Translations under genes and position numbers: made by a program
Assembly: GCA_964492065.1 (NCBI GenBank)
Contig: CAZBHH010000019.1
Location: forward strand, 1 to 50,358
DNA length: 50,358 nt
Direction of reading: 5' to 3'
Source: JADKAC01 sp964492065
GTDB taxonomy: Bacteria > Bacteroidota > Bacteroidia > Chitinophagales > BACL12
Part shown: positions 42,222 through 50,358 of the stretch, in pieces
Numbering within the stretch: the first letter of the stretch is position 1
How the letters are laid out: the number at the start of each line of letters is the position of its first letter
Notes under the pieces: model-generated
What the model saw: the letters and a program-made list of their open reading frames with translations, nothing else
What the model was told of the DNA's origin: nothing
Databases searched by the model: none

Positions 42222-42935
42222 GTGACAAAGCTCTCAGTCAATATTAATAAAGTGGCGGTGATACGCAATGCAAGGGGAGGAAACTTACCCGATGTGGTGC
42301 GCTTTGCCGTGGACTGCGAACGCTTTGGCGCCGACGGTATCACCGTACACCCACGCCCGGATGAACGGCATATTACCACATCGGATGTTTACGCTTTAGC
42401 CGGTGTGGTAACAACCGAATTTAATATAGAAGGTTACCCCGATGCGAGGTATATGCAAATCATCCGCGAGATAAAACCCGCACAGGCAACACTGGTACCC
42501 GACCCGCCGGATGTAATCACCTCCGATACGGGATGGGATGTAATCCGCAATATGGCGCTGTTGAAAGATATTATTGCCGAAATTCAGTCACTGGGCGTAC
42601 GGGTTTCGGTATTTCTGAATCCCATTGCTGAACAGGTGTTTGCAGCTAAGTATTCGGGTACCGACAGAATTGAGTTGTACACCGGGCCCTATGCCGAAGG
42701 GTTTGCAGCGGGAAAGGAAAATGTGGTAAACGCTTACGCTGCAGCCGCTGCGCTTGCAAGTGAAATCGGGCTGGGGTTAAACGCCGGCCACGACCTGAAC
42801 CTCGATAATCTGAAATTCTTCAAACAACATCTGCCGCAACTCGATGAGGTATCTATCGGCCATGCGCTAATCAGCGATGCACTGTATTTTGGCATCGAGA
42901 ATACCATTCAATTGTATAAGCGGCAATTGCAATAA
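42222..42935 (+). CDS. pdxJ: Pyridoxine 5'-phosphate synthase
   Basis: Condenses 1-deoxyxylulose 5-phosphate with amino-acetone phosphate to form pyridoxine 5'-phosphate. Length 237 is normal. LSVNINKVAVIRNARGGNLPD at the N-terminus, FGADGITVHPRPDERHI near 35-51, VFLNPIAEQ, IELYTGPYA and GLGLNAGHDLNLDN with the closing EVSIGHALISDALYFG are all hallmark segments. The start is GTG at 42222; the nearby ATG at 42218 is out of frame. It lies between two strong terminators, so it is its own unit. Confidence 0.95.
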   Translation: MTKLSVNINKVAVIRNARGGNLPDVVRFAVDCERFGADGITVHPRPDERHITTSDVYALAGVVTTEFNIEGYPDARYMQIIREIKPAQATLVPDPPDVITSDTGWDVIRNMALLKDIIAEIQSLGVRVSVFLNPIAEQVFAAKYSGTDRIELYTGPYAEGFAAGKENVVNAYAAAAALASEIGLGLNAGHDLNLDNLKFFKQHLPQLDEVSIGHALISDALYFGIENTIQLYKRQLQ

Positions 42936-42942
42936 AAAAAAA

Positions 42943-42972
42943 AGACCTCCCGCTAATGAGAGGTCTCCTTTT
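42943..42972. terminator. Bidirectional terminator between pdxJ and Omp28-like gene
   Basis: AGACCTC (42943-42949) pairs with GAGGTCT (42960-42966) over a 10-nt loop. CCTTTT follows on the plus strand and a run of A precedes it (T-run on the minus strand), so it can stop transcription from both sides. Confidence 0.82.
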
Positions 42973-42987
42973 GAGTCACTGAGAACT

Positions 42988-43848
42988 TTACTGAGGCATA
43001 TCCCTTGAATCAACAACGTTTACTACATTGTATTCAAATTGGGATGTCTCTTTGTTTTTTGCGTATTTCCAAACTACGCCCAAAGCGTAAATATCTTCTG
43101 ATTTCCATGCGGTTTCTTTAGGTACATTATAAATCTTAGTGTACATCAGCCCCGGGAATCCGCTGCCAAATACGAATTGCTGACCGAACATATCGCCGGT
43201 AGCGGAACCTCTCAGTACGTGTTGATGCACGAAGCTCGTATCGTATCCGCCATCTTCTGCATGGCCGTTTTGCGGGTATTTCAGATTGTCTTCCAAAATA
43301 TAGATGGCGATGTAATAATCACCTACTACCTGTTCAAATGTGCCTGCAGAGACACCTACTTCAAAACTGCCGCCTTTATCAGTCAGTAACACGATTGCAC
43401 CGGCTTCAGCAAGCGGTTCTTCCATGGCATCCTCCACAGCACCGGCCATTGCGAGGCTGTCGTTGAATCCATTCGCAATATTCCATACTTTCAGAGTGGG
43501 AATTCCCGTAATATTATAGTAAGATAAAAATTCATCGGCGAGGGGGTTAGACATTTCATCAGAAGAGTGAATACCCATAGGTTCAGCCATTCCCTCGGTT
43601 AAGCGGATAGCACCTTCAAAATTGGGGGCTCCCCAATCGCCGCAGGGGCCGCACCAGGTAGCCGTGAAATCCGCCATTAAGACTTTCTTTGCCTGAATCG
43701 GCGTATAACAATTGCCGTCGTCATCGCTGGCCTGGGGATTGAAATTTAAGGCGTATGGATTTGTACAGCCCTCAATTCGCTCATCGGCACAGGAGGAAAC
43801 GAAAAAAGTGCCCGAGAGGATAAGCGCTGCAAGTAAAATATTTTTCAT
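42988..43848 (-). CDS. Omp28-like lipoprotein with thioredoxin-fold CxxC
   Basis: A 286-residue lipoprotein: signal peptide with lipobox FVSSC, lipid on Cys20. It then has a short Cys-bounded element from C28 (CTNPYALNFNP) to C47 (ending DDDGNC), a motif repeated in many Bacteroidota surface proteins and possibly calcium-binding. A thioredoxin-like domain follows, with WCGPC (Cys66, Cys69) in MADFTATWCGPCGDWG and a cis-Pro-like GIPTLKV. The C-terminal half is beta-rich, as in Omp28-related proteins (FVHQHVLRGSATGDMFG). It could act on disulfides or simply use the fold as a scaffold. It converges on pdxJ and is divergent from the sugar dehydrogenase gene. Confidence 0.85.
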   Translation of the reverse strand: MKNILLAALILSGTFFVSSCADERIEGCTNPYALNFNPQASDDDGNCYTPIQAKKVLMADFTATWCGPCGDWGAPNFEGAIRLTEGMAEPMGIHSSDEMSNPLADEFLSYYNITGIPTLKVWNIANGFNDSLAMAGAVEDAMEEPLAEAGAIVLLTDKGGSFEVGVSAGTFEQVVGDYYIAIYILEDNLKYPQNGHAEDGGYDTSFVHQHVLRGSATGDMFGQQFVFGSGFPGLMYTKIYNVPKETAWKSEDIYALGVVWKYAKNKETSQFEYNVVNVVDSRDMPQ

Positions 43849-43978
43849 AGTTGTCTATTTGGGATTAAAAGTAACTAAAACCAATACATATTGCAAGTGT
43901 TGTTATCTCTTAAGTGACACACTTTTTACAAATGACAAATGCGGGTTTCCTAATTTCGGGCTTTCTGATAACTTGTAT

Positions 43979-45805
43979 ATGAAGAACTACTTAGTGTTGT
44001 TGCTGTTGTCGTGTATTGCCGCATCCCTGAAATCTCAGCCGAATGTGCAGATTGAGGCGTTTGCATCGGGCTTTGACGACCCGGTGGATATCGCCCATGC
44101 CGGTGATAGCCGATTGTTTATCGTTGAACGCCCGGGCACCATCCGCATCATTGATTCGGCCGGCACCATTTTGCCCGGCGATTTCCTGGATATCTCCTCC
44201 CTGGTGGAGTCCGGGTATTCCGAACAGGGCTTGCTGGGTCTGGCTTTTCACCCCGATTACCCTTCCAATGGATATTTTTATGTGAACTATATCGATGTGG
44301 ATGGCAATACGGTTGTAGCCAGGTATAGCGTAGATCCTTCAGACCCGAATGCCGCCGATGCAGGTTCAGAATACATCATTTTTACCGCCGAGCAACCCTA
44401 TGCCAATCATAACGGCGGGTGTTTAAAATTCGGGCCTGACGGGTATTTGTACATCGCTCTGGGCGACGGCGGTTCGGGGGGCGACCCCGATGGGAGGGCG
44501 CAAAACCCGTTGAATGCGCTTGGAAAAATACACCGGCTGGATGTGGATGGCGGTGCGCCTTATGCCATCCCGGAAGACAACCCGTTTTACGGCGCAGCAG
44601 ATACGCTGGAAACTATTTGGGATTTAGGATTGAGAAACCCCTGGCGCTTCAGTTTCGACCGGCTGACCGGCGATATGTGGATTGCCGATGTAGGCCAGGA
44701 TTTATGGGAAGAAGTGAACTTCGAAGCTGCCGCAACCGGCGGCATCAATTACGGGTGGCGATGTTATGAGGGCAACCACGAATACAGCCCCGGCGGATGC
44801 GAAGACGAATCGTTTTATGCCTTCCCGGTGTACGAATATGCACACGATTACTCCACCGGAGGATATTCGGTTACCGGCGGTTTTATTTACCGGGGCGATG
44901 CATTTCCCGGTTTATACGGGTATTACCTGTTTGCCGATTACATCTCCGGCAACTGGTGGTGCACTATCGCTGACGGCGCCGGCGGATTTGTCACGGCACT
45001 GTTAGGTGATATTGAAGGGGGAATCAGCACCTTCGGCGAAGATGCAAACGGTGAACTGTATTGCGCCGATATGAGCAGCGGCATTGTGTATCGCATTACG
45101 GAATTATGTGGTGGTTTCGATATCGCCGCTGTGGCTACCGATTACTTCTGCGATGAAAATATGGGCACTATCAGCCTGGAAATTACCGAAGGCGTGGCAC
45201 CCTTTGCCTTTGAATGGAATACCGGGGCTACCGATTCGGCATTAACCGGTTTATTGCCCGGTATCTATACAGTCACAGTTATCGATAGCCTGGGCTGCAC
45301 TCGCACCCAATCGGTTACCGTAAATGATTCAACTATCTCGCCCGCTACAATTGCGTTTGATGGCTCGGCGTTATCGGTTGGAGAAGGCATGAGCTGGCAA
45401 TGGTATTACGAAGGCAATCCGATCGGGGGAGCCACCGATTCTTCTTATATTCCGGGAAGCGCTTCGGGTAATTATACCGTAGCGGTAACTTATGCAAACG
45501 GATGTACCGTTCTTTCCAATATTTTTACAGTCATTGCCGATGCCCTGGTGGTGCCGCAATTGAGCAAAGTAAAAGTCTATCCCAACCCTGCAGAAGATAT
45601 TGTTCGCATATCAGCGCCCGAGCAAATTGAAATTATTGCACTGCAGCTATATTCAATGGATGGTAACCGGATGTATCAGTTGCAAAATACCGGCGGAAAA
45701 CACATTGTTTCCCTTGATATTTCACATCTTCCGGCCGGGGTGTACGCATTGGTGCTCCACACTTCCGCAGGCACCGGCAATTATACGGTTCAAAAAGTAC
45801 CGTGA
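43979..45805 (+). CDS. T9SS-secreted GSDH-type (PQQ sugar dehydrogenase-like) protein
   Basis: A 608-residue protein from ATG 43979, which gives a clean signal peptide (MKNYLVLLLLS to LKSQ). The frame is open from 43712, but that part runs back through the divergent lipoprotein gene. Residues about 25-370 form a glucose/sorbosone dehydrogenase-like beta propeller: HAGDSRLFIVERPGTIRI, LLGLAFHPDYPSNGYFYV, NHNGGCLKFGPDGYLYIALGD, LGLRNPWRFSFD and IADVGQDLWEEVN. A SprB-type repeat (GVAPFAFEWNTGATDSALTG) and an Ig-like segment (WQWYYEGNPIGGATDSSY) follow, then a T9SS type A sorting domain (VYPNPAEDI to the end). Likely a cell-surface dehydrogenase; cofactor use is inferred. Confidence 0.85.
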   Translation: MKNYLVLLLLSCIAASLKSQPNVQIEAFASGFDDPVDIAHAGDSRLFIVERPGTIRIIDSAGTILPGDFLDISSLVESGYSEQGLLGLAFHPDYPSNGYFYVNYIDVDGNTVVARYSVDPSDPNAADAGSEYIIFTAEQPYANHNGGCLKFGPDGYLYIALGDGGSGGDPDGRAQNPLNALGKIHRLDVDGGAPYAIPEDNPFYGAADTLETIWDLGLRNPWRFSFDRLTGDMWIADVGQDLWEEVNFEAAATGGINYGWRCYEGNHEYSPGGCEDESFYAFPVYEYAHDYSTGGYSVTGGFIYRGDAFPGLYGYYLFADYISGNWWCTIADGAGGFVTALLGDIEGGISTFGEDANGELYCADMSSGIVYRITELCGGFDIAAVATDYFCDENMGTISLEITEGVAPFAFEWNTGATDSALTGLLPGIYTVTVIDSLGCTRTQSVTVNDSTISPATIAFDGSALSVGEGMSWQWYYEGNPIGGATDSSYIPGSASGNYTVAVTYANGCTVLSNIFTVIADALVVPQLSKVKVYPNPAEDIVRISAPEQIEIIALQLYSMDGNRMYQLQNTGGKHIVSLDISHLPAGVYALVLHTSAGTGNYTVQKVP

Positions 45806-45927
45806 GCAATTACTTTGGGCAGAATGTCAGAACAACTATGACGATACTGCCGATATGTTACCGTTTTTACCTGTAATTTTCTATTGGCATTATCATTGAG
45901 ACCTCCGCTTGGTTTAAAACTTTCAGC

Positions 45928-48357
45928 ATGCGGGATTTTGGATTTAAAGATGAAATATTTACTTCGGCGATGGATGAGGACGTTGAATTTATGCCGTTAA
46001 TGACTCTGGAAGAGGAGGAGGAAGATTCGGATGTGAAGTCGGAGTACCCCTCTGTTATGCCTATTATTCCCCTGCGCAATACCGTGTTGTATCCGGGTAT
46101 TGTATTGCCAATCACCGTCGGAAGAGATAAATCATTAAAAGCGGCAAACGAGGCATACCGCTCCAATAAGTTGGTCGGGCTCGTCGCTCAGCAGGATTTG
46201 ACTATCGAAGATCCGGGGTTTGAACATGTGTATAAGATAGGAACCATTGCACGCATCGTGAAGCAACTCAAGATGCCCGACGGCAGTACCACGATTATTA
46301 TCCAGGGGAAGAAGCGGTTTATTTTAGGCGATATTGTGCAGGAAGACCCGTTTATGAAAGCACATGTCAAAGTATTGGAAGATACGGGCGATGTGCATCA
46401 ACGGGAATTTATCGCCGTCATATCGTCAATTAAAGACCTGGCCTCGGGAATCATAAAAATTTCACCCAATATTCCCGCCGAAGCAGGTATCGTGCTTCGA
46501 AATATCAACAGCCCGGTTTTTTTAATGCATTTTATTTCATCGAATTTACAAATTGAGGTAGCCGATAAACAGAAAATTCTCGAGACGCTGGATTTGAATG
46601 CCAGGGCGCAATTAATTTTTAAGTATATGCAAAGTGAAATGCAGATGCTTGAATTAAAAAATCAGATTCAGAGTAAGGTGCGCACCGATATCGAAAAACA
46701 ACAGCGGGATTATTTTCTCAACCAGCAGTTGAAACAAATACAGGAAGAGTTAGGCGGTGCGCCGAATGATGCAGAGGTAAACCGGTATTTAGCCAAGGCA
46801 AAAGAAAAAAAGTGGCCGAAGCAGGCAGCCGATGTCTTTGAAAAGGAAATTGAAAAATTGCAGCGCATCAATCCAAATGCAGCGGAATACAGTGTGATTA
46901 CCAACTATATCGAACTGCTGCTCGAATTGCCGTGGCAGGAGTACACTGAGGACAACTTCGACTTGAAACGTGCAAAAAAGGTGCTCGATGAAGATCATTA
47001 CGGATTAAATAAAATTAAAGACCGCTTGTTGGAGTACCTCGCCGTATTGAAATTAAAAGGCGATTTAAAATCGCCGATTCTCTGCCTGGTTGGCCCTCCG
47101 GGTGTCGGTAAGACCTCATTGGGTCAATCCGTAGCCAGGGCATTGGAAAGAAAATACGTGCGCATGAGTTTAGGTGGATTACACGACGAGAGCGAAATCC
47201 GCGGCCATCGCAAAACCTATATCGGCGCAATGCCCGGCCGCATTGTGCAATCGTTAAAACGTGCCAAATCTTCCAATCCGGTATTTATCCTGGACGAGGT
47301 CGATAAGGTGGGCGCCGACTTCCGCGGCGATCCGGGCAGCGCATTGCTGGAAGTGTTGGACCCCGAACAGAACACCACGTTTTACGACAACTACCTCGAA
47401 GTGGAATACGACCTGAGCAAAGTGTTGTTTATCGCCACTGCCAATAATATCAATAAAATTCAACCTGCCCTGCGTGACCGTATGGAAATTATTTACGTCA
47501 GCGGTTACAGTACGGAAGAGAAAATTGAAATTGCCAAGCGACATCTGGTGCCCAAACAGCGCAAAGAGCATGGGCTAAAAGCCGGCGACATAAAACTCTC
47601 CGATGCCGTACTCGAAAAAATTATTGACCATTACACCCTGGAAAGCGGTGTCAGGGAATTGGAGCGCACCCTGGCGAGCGTGATGCGCAAGGTGGCAAAA
47701 TTTGTGGCCACAGGTGAGAAATACGATAAAACGGTTAAGGTCGCTGCGTTGGAAAAACTATTGGGAATCCGCAAATACGACCGGAATGAAATTTTTGCCA
47801 ATAATCCTGCCGGTGTGGTGGTCGGACTCGCATGGACATCCGTTGGCGGTGAGATTTTATTCGTGGAGGCAATTACCAGCGAGGGCAGGGGCAATCTGCA
47901 ACTCACCGGGAATTTGGGTGATGTGATGAAAGAAAGCGCCACTACCGCATTGAGTTTTATCAAAGCCCATGCGGATGACATTGGAATTCCAAAAGATACT
48001 TTCGATAACATAAATATACATATCCATGTGCCCGAAGGCGCTATTCCAAAAGACGGCCCTTCAGCAGGTATCACCATGCTCACAGCGCTGACATCTGCCC
48101 TCACCGGAAGAAAGGTGAGACCTTATTACGCCATGACAGGTGAAATTACCCTGCGTGGCAAGGTGTTACCCGTGGGAGGCATTAAGGAAAAAGTGCTGGC
48201 GGCAAAACGTGCCGGTATCAAACACATTATTATGAGCAAGGCCAACGAAAAAGATGTGAGGGAAGTTAATACCGCTTTCATTAAAGATGTGAAATTTCAC
48301 TTCGTGGAACAGATGATGGAAGTGATTGACCTCGCCCTGTTGAAGCGAAAAAATTGA
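45928..48357 (+). CDS. lon: ATP-dependent Lon protease
   Basis: Degrades misfolded and regulatory proteins. Length 809 is typical. The N-terminal LON domain begins MPIIPLRNTVLYPGIVLPI near 44-62, preceded by an acidic tail (EEEEEDSD) found in Bacteroidota Lon. AAA+ Walker A is GPPGVGKT at 389-396, Walker B FILDEVDKVG, and the proteolytic Ser-Lys dyad is Ser712 (DGPSAG) and Lys753 (GGIKEK). ATG at 45928. The 122-bp gap upstream holds only partial promoter-like boxes (TAATTTTC at 45874). Confidence 0.97.
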   Translation: MRDFGFKDEIFTSAMDEDVEFMPLMTLEEEEEDSDVKSEYPSVMPIIPLRNTVLYPGIVLPITVGRDKSLKAANEAYRSNKLVGLVAQQDLTIEDPGFEHVYKIGTIARIVKQLKMPDGSTTIIIQGKKRFILGDIVQEDPFMKAHVKVLEDTGDVHQREFIAVISSIKDLASGIIKISPNIPAEAGIVLRNINSPVFLMHFISSNLQIEVADKQKILETLDLNARAQLIFKYMQSEMQMLELKNQIQSKVRTDIEKQQRDYFLNQQLKQIQEELGGAPNDAEVNRYLAKAKEKKWPKQAADVFEKEIEKLQRINPNAAEYSVITNYIELLLELPWQEYTEDNFDLKRAKKVLDEDHYGLNKIKDRLLEYLAVLKLKGDLKSPILCLVGPPGVGKTSLGQSVARALERKYVRMSLGGLHDESEIRGHRKTYIGAMPGRIVQSLKRAKSSNPVFILDEVDKVGADFRGDPGSALLEVLDPEQNTTFYDNYLEVEYDLSKVLFIATANNINKIQPALRDRMEIIYVSGYSTEEKIEIAKRHLVPKQRKEHGLKAGDIKLSDAVLEKIIDHYTLESGVRELERTLASVMRKVAKFVATGEKYDKTVKVAALEKLLGIRKYDRNEIFANNPAGVVVGLAWTSVGGEILFVEAITSEGRGNLQLTGNLGDVMKESATTALSFIKAHADDIGIPKDTFDNINIHIHVPEGAIPKDGPSAGITMLTALTSALTGRKVRPYYAMTGEITLRGKVLPVGGIKEKVLAAKRAGIKHIIMSKANEKDVREVNTAFIKDVKFHFVEQMMEVIDLALLKRKN

Positions 48358-48441
48358 CATTCCCCGCTTGTAATGCTTTTATCATAACTTCGCTGCGTGA
48401 GTAATTTGCGGCAGCATACTTCGTTTTGCTTCATATCGGCT

Positions 48442-49479
48442 ATGCGGACAGTTGTTTTTACTTGTTTATGCATTTGCAGTATTTCTGTATGCGCCCAATT
48501 GGGTGGCAGTAACACTTATACATATCTGAACTTCCCGGTAGCCGCCCGGATTGCCGGCCTGGGCGGTACAAATATTTCTACTCCTTCAGATGATATTGTG
48601 TTTGCATATTACAATCCCGCTTTGTCAAATTCCGCTATGGACGGAGAAATTTCCGTAAATCATGCGATCATGGCGGGTAATATTCACCACGGCTATGTAA
48701 CCTACGGACATTACCTCGACTCTATCGGTATTGCGTTGCACAGCGGCCTGGTGTACCGCAGTTACGGCACCATGCCTTTGTACGATGTCAACGGCATACA
48801 AATGGGATCGTTTCACGCCAATGAATTTGCCCTGGTCGGCGGGCTGGGATATCAATCAAATAAGCTCTCTTACGGCGCCAATTTGAAATTATTATGGAGT
48901 CAACTGGAATCCTACAGCGCTATCGGCGCTGCAGTGGATTTGGGAATGGCATATAACGATACCACACGCATGTTTTCTGCAGGCCTGGTATTGAAAAATA
49001 TCGGCGTGCAATTTAAACCTTATATCCCCCAAAACCGGGAAGCCCTGCCGTTTGAAATTCAACTGGGTATTTCGCAGCGCTTGAGATACCTGCCGTTGCG
49101 CATCAGTATTACGGCGCATAACCTGGAGCAGGGCGATATCCGCTACGACGACCCTTTGCTGACACTCAATCAAAACGCCTTTATCGGCGATACGACGGCT
49201 GAACAGAAAAAATATATCGCCGATAAAATTTTCAATCACATCATTATTGCCGGTGAATTTTATTTCGGAAAAAACTTTTCAGTGCAGTTGGGTTACGACC
49301 ACATGACACGCAGGGAATTATCGCTCGCTACCAGGAAGGGGCTCACCGGGTTCTCTTTGGGCATGGGGCTACAGGTAAAAAAATACGCCTTTTATTATTC
49401 TTACGATATATATAGTGTTGCCGGCGGCAGCCATATGCTTTCCATCAGCACAAATCTGCAGACATTGAATAAAAAATAA
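48442..49479 (+). CDS. porQ: Type IX secretion system protein PorQ
   Basis: An outer-membrane protein of 345 residues. ATG 48442 gives a good signal peptide (MRTVVFTCLCICSISVCAQ); the GTG at 48397 would add 15 unlikely residues. GSNTYTYLNFPVAARIAGLGG at the N-terminus, FAYYNPALSN and repeated barrel-like strands (GLVYRSYGTMPLYD, GANLKLLWSQLESYSAIGAAVDLG) match the PorQ family of the PorV/FadL type. In Porphyromonas PorQ works with PorU, PorV and PorZ in the surface attachment complex that processes T9SS cargo. The cargo genes in this window fit. It precedes cmk with 42 bp between, an order I recall from other Bacteroidota. Confidence 0.87.
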   Translation: MRTVVFTCLCICSISVCAQLGGSNTYTYLNFPVAARIAGLGGTNISTPSDDIVFAYYNPALSNSAMDGEISVNHAIMAGNIHHGYVTYGHYLDSIGIALHSGLVYRSYGTMPLYDVNGIQMGSFHANEFALVGGLGYQSNKLSYGANLKLLWSQLESYSAIGAAVDLGMAYNDTTRMFSAGLVLKNIGVQFKPYIPQNREALPFEIQLGISQRLRYLPLRISITAHNLEQGDIRYDDPLLTLNQNAFIGDTTAEQKKYIADKIFNHIIIAGEFYFGKNFSVQLGYDHMTRRELSLATRKGLTGFSLGMGLQVKKYAFYYSYDIYSVAGGSHMLSISTNLQTLNKK

Positions 49480-49521
49480 TTGGCAGTGCGTTTTCTACTT
49501 ATTTTTTTGCAGATTCGCTCT

Positions 49522-50202
49522 GTGAAAAAAATAGTAATTGCCATTGACGGATATGCGGGCTGCGGAAAAAGCACACTCGCCCGCCAACTCGCTGAAAAAT
49601 TGCAGTATTTATACCTGGATACCGGCGCCATGTACCGGGCCGTAACGCTGTATATGCTTCAAAATAACATTGATTGGAACAACCCGGAACACCTGGCCCA
49701 TGCGTTAGAATCAATTCACATCGATTTTAAAAAATCGGAAACAGGATATCGCACCTACCTGAACCATACAGATGTGGAAGACGAAATCAGGGCGATGCAC
49801 GTGGCAGAAAAAGTAACTGAAGTATCGTCGATAAAGGCTGTTCGGGAATTTCTTGTATCACAACAGCGCAAGATCGGAAAGCAAAAGGGAATTGTGCTCG
49901 ATGGGAGAGATATCGGAACGGTGGTGTTTCCACATGCAGAGGTGAAATTGTTTATCACCGCTTCCATGGAGGAGAGAGTACAAAGGCGATACCGGGAATT
50001 AACGGAAAAAAATATCGATGTAACACCGGTCGAAATTCGACAAAATCTGGTAAAAAGAGACAGGGAAGAAACCATGCGCAAGGAGAGTCCATTGGTGCAG
50101 GCAGCCGATGCAGTGGTGATTGATACTACCTGTCTCACCCAAAAACAGCAATTAACGGCAGCGCTGGAAATTGTTAAAAAGAAGACATTAATAAAAAATT
50201 AA
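49522..50202 (+). CDS. cmk: Cytidylate kinase
   Basis: Phosphorylates CMP and dCMP. With GTG 49522 the protein has 226 residues, the normal length, and starts KKIVIAIDGYAGCGKSTLA, so the P-loop lies at residues 10-18. The frame is open to TTG 49480, next to the porQ stop, but the 14 extra residues are hydrophobic and not family-like. LDTGAMYRAVT, LDGRDIGTVVFPHAEVKLF, EERVQRRYREL and KRDREETMRKESPL are hallmark segments. It probably shares the porQ transcript. Confidence 0.94.
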   Translation: MKKIVIAIDGYAGCGKSTLARQLAEKLQYLYLDTGAMYRAVTLYMLQNNIDWNNPEHLAHALESIHIDFKKSETGYRTYLNHTDVEDEIRAMHVAEKVTEVSSIKAVREFLVSQQRKIGKQKGIVLDGRDIGTVVFPHAEVKLFITASMEERVQRRYRELTEKNIDVTPVEIRQNLVKRDREETMRKESPLVQAADAVVIDTTCLTQKQQLTAALEIVKKKTLIKN

Positions 50203-50249
50203 CATTCCTTAAGTAAATAATTGCCTACCTTAAAACGAATTTTTAAACC

Positions 50250-50271
50250 TTGTTAAAAAACAATTTTTTTT
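50250..50271 (+). terminator. Weak hairpin with T-run after cmk
   Basis: TTGTT (50250-50254) and AACAA (50259-50263) form a 5-bp stem with AAAA loop, followed by eight T. The stem is short and AT-rich, so termination would be weak. Confidence 0.3.
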
Positions 50272-50291
50272 ACTTAAAACAAATTACAGCA

Positions 50292-50358
50292 ATGAGAAAC
50301 AAAATGTACTTAAAATTTTTTACAGTACTCGTTGCCATGGCCATAGGCTTTGCAACGA
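50292..50358 (+). CDS. Exported protein, N-terminus only (cut by window end)
   Basis: ATG at 50292 begins MRNKMYLKFFTVLVAMAIGF, a typical signal peptide, and runs off the window after 22 codons. The identity cannot be given. The upstream 89 bp are very AT-rich and contain no full TAnnTTTG match on this strand. Confidence 0.6.
   Translation, partial: MRNKMYLKFFTVLVAMAIGFAT

Noticed and set aside
43712..43978. Longer start for the sugar dehydrogenase gene
   Set aside because: It would run antisense through the divergent lipoprotein gene and hide a clean signal peptide that begins at 43979.
1..50358. CRISPR arrays, tRNA or rRNA genes, insertion sequences, prophage
   Set aside because: No spaced direct repeats, tRNA-like cloverleaf sequences, transposase or phage genes were seen in reading the window; I could not run a covariance search, so a cryptic small RNA is not excluded.

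Overview
The window is a gene-dense stretch of a chromosome from a member of the Bacteroidota, most likely on the Chitinophagales/Saprospirales side. The phylum is indicated by two exported proteins with type IX secretion (T9SS) C-terminal sorting domains and a PorQ-like T9SS subunit. It is also indicated by Bacteroidota-type OstA-like and LptD-like proteins, the order ftsX-DUF3098-uppP-truB, an Omp28-like lipoprotein, several matches to the phylum's -7 promoter element TAnnTTTG, no obvious Shine-Dalgarno reliance, and frequent TTG/GTG starts. I cannot name a genus from sequence alone. I see no rRNA, tRNA, CRISPR array, insertion sequence, prophage or plasmid function.

Layout. 1-296: a 28-bp perfect palindrome and a short minus-strand reading frame broken by one stop. 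0.3-6.5 kb: an exported S33-type hydrolase, an orphan LuxR-type response regulator, a histidine kinase/OmpR-type regulator pair, and a convergent K+ uptake pair (TrkA/KtrA-like and TrkH/KtrB-like). 6.5-10.4 kb: a lone HsdR-N-like nuclease domain divergent from holA, then ribF and a GT-C type membrane glycosyltransferase. 10.4-16 kb: the minus-strand operon ftsX-DUF3098-uppP-truB, divergent from leuS. 16-21 kb: an HMG-CoA-lyase-like enzyme, a membrane metallophosphoesterase, a DinB/PaiB-like/carbonic anhydrase operon, and phoH. 21.2-24.6 kb: a tightly overlapping operon of a SAM hydroxide adenosyltransferase family protein, a small ABM-domain protein, aroB and aroA. 24.5-31 kb: an envelope module of OstA-like (LptA-type), MCE/MlaD-like and amidase-SPOR genes, divergent from an LptD-like gene. 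31-37.5 kb: a GH57/DUF3536 protein, clpB, pdeM and yqgE. 37.6-46 kb: T9SS cargo, a small exported protein, a bacilliredoxin, ahcY, pdxJ, an Omp28-like thioredoxin-fold lipoprotein and a secreted GSDH-type sugar dehydrogenase. 46-50.4 kb: lon, porQ, cmk, and the start of one more exported protein cut by the window end.

Most content is core housekeeping: replication (holA), translation (leuS, truB), proteostasis (clpB, lon), cofactors (ribF, pdxJ), aromatic amino acids (aroB, aroA), the methyl cycle (ahcY) and nucleotides (cmk). Envelope building is a recurring theme: undecaprenyl-phosphate recycling, FtsX, LPS transport to the outer membrane, MCE lipid transport, septal peptidoglycan hydrolysis, and T9SS surface anchoring. 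Genes are packed so tightly that several convergent pairs overlap inside coding sequence (46 bp holA/ribF, 61 bp aroA/OstA-like, 13 bp carbonic anhydrase/phoH, 10 bp glycosyltransferase/truB).

I did not find a clear undescribed multi-gene system. The best leads are the stop-interrupted frame beside a perfect palindrome at the left edge, the stand-alone nuclease-like domain, the SAM-hydrolase homologue with a non-canonical active site, the four-gene envelope cluster, and the unrecognised exported CHTC protein.
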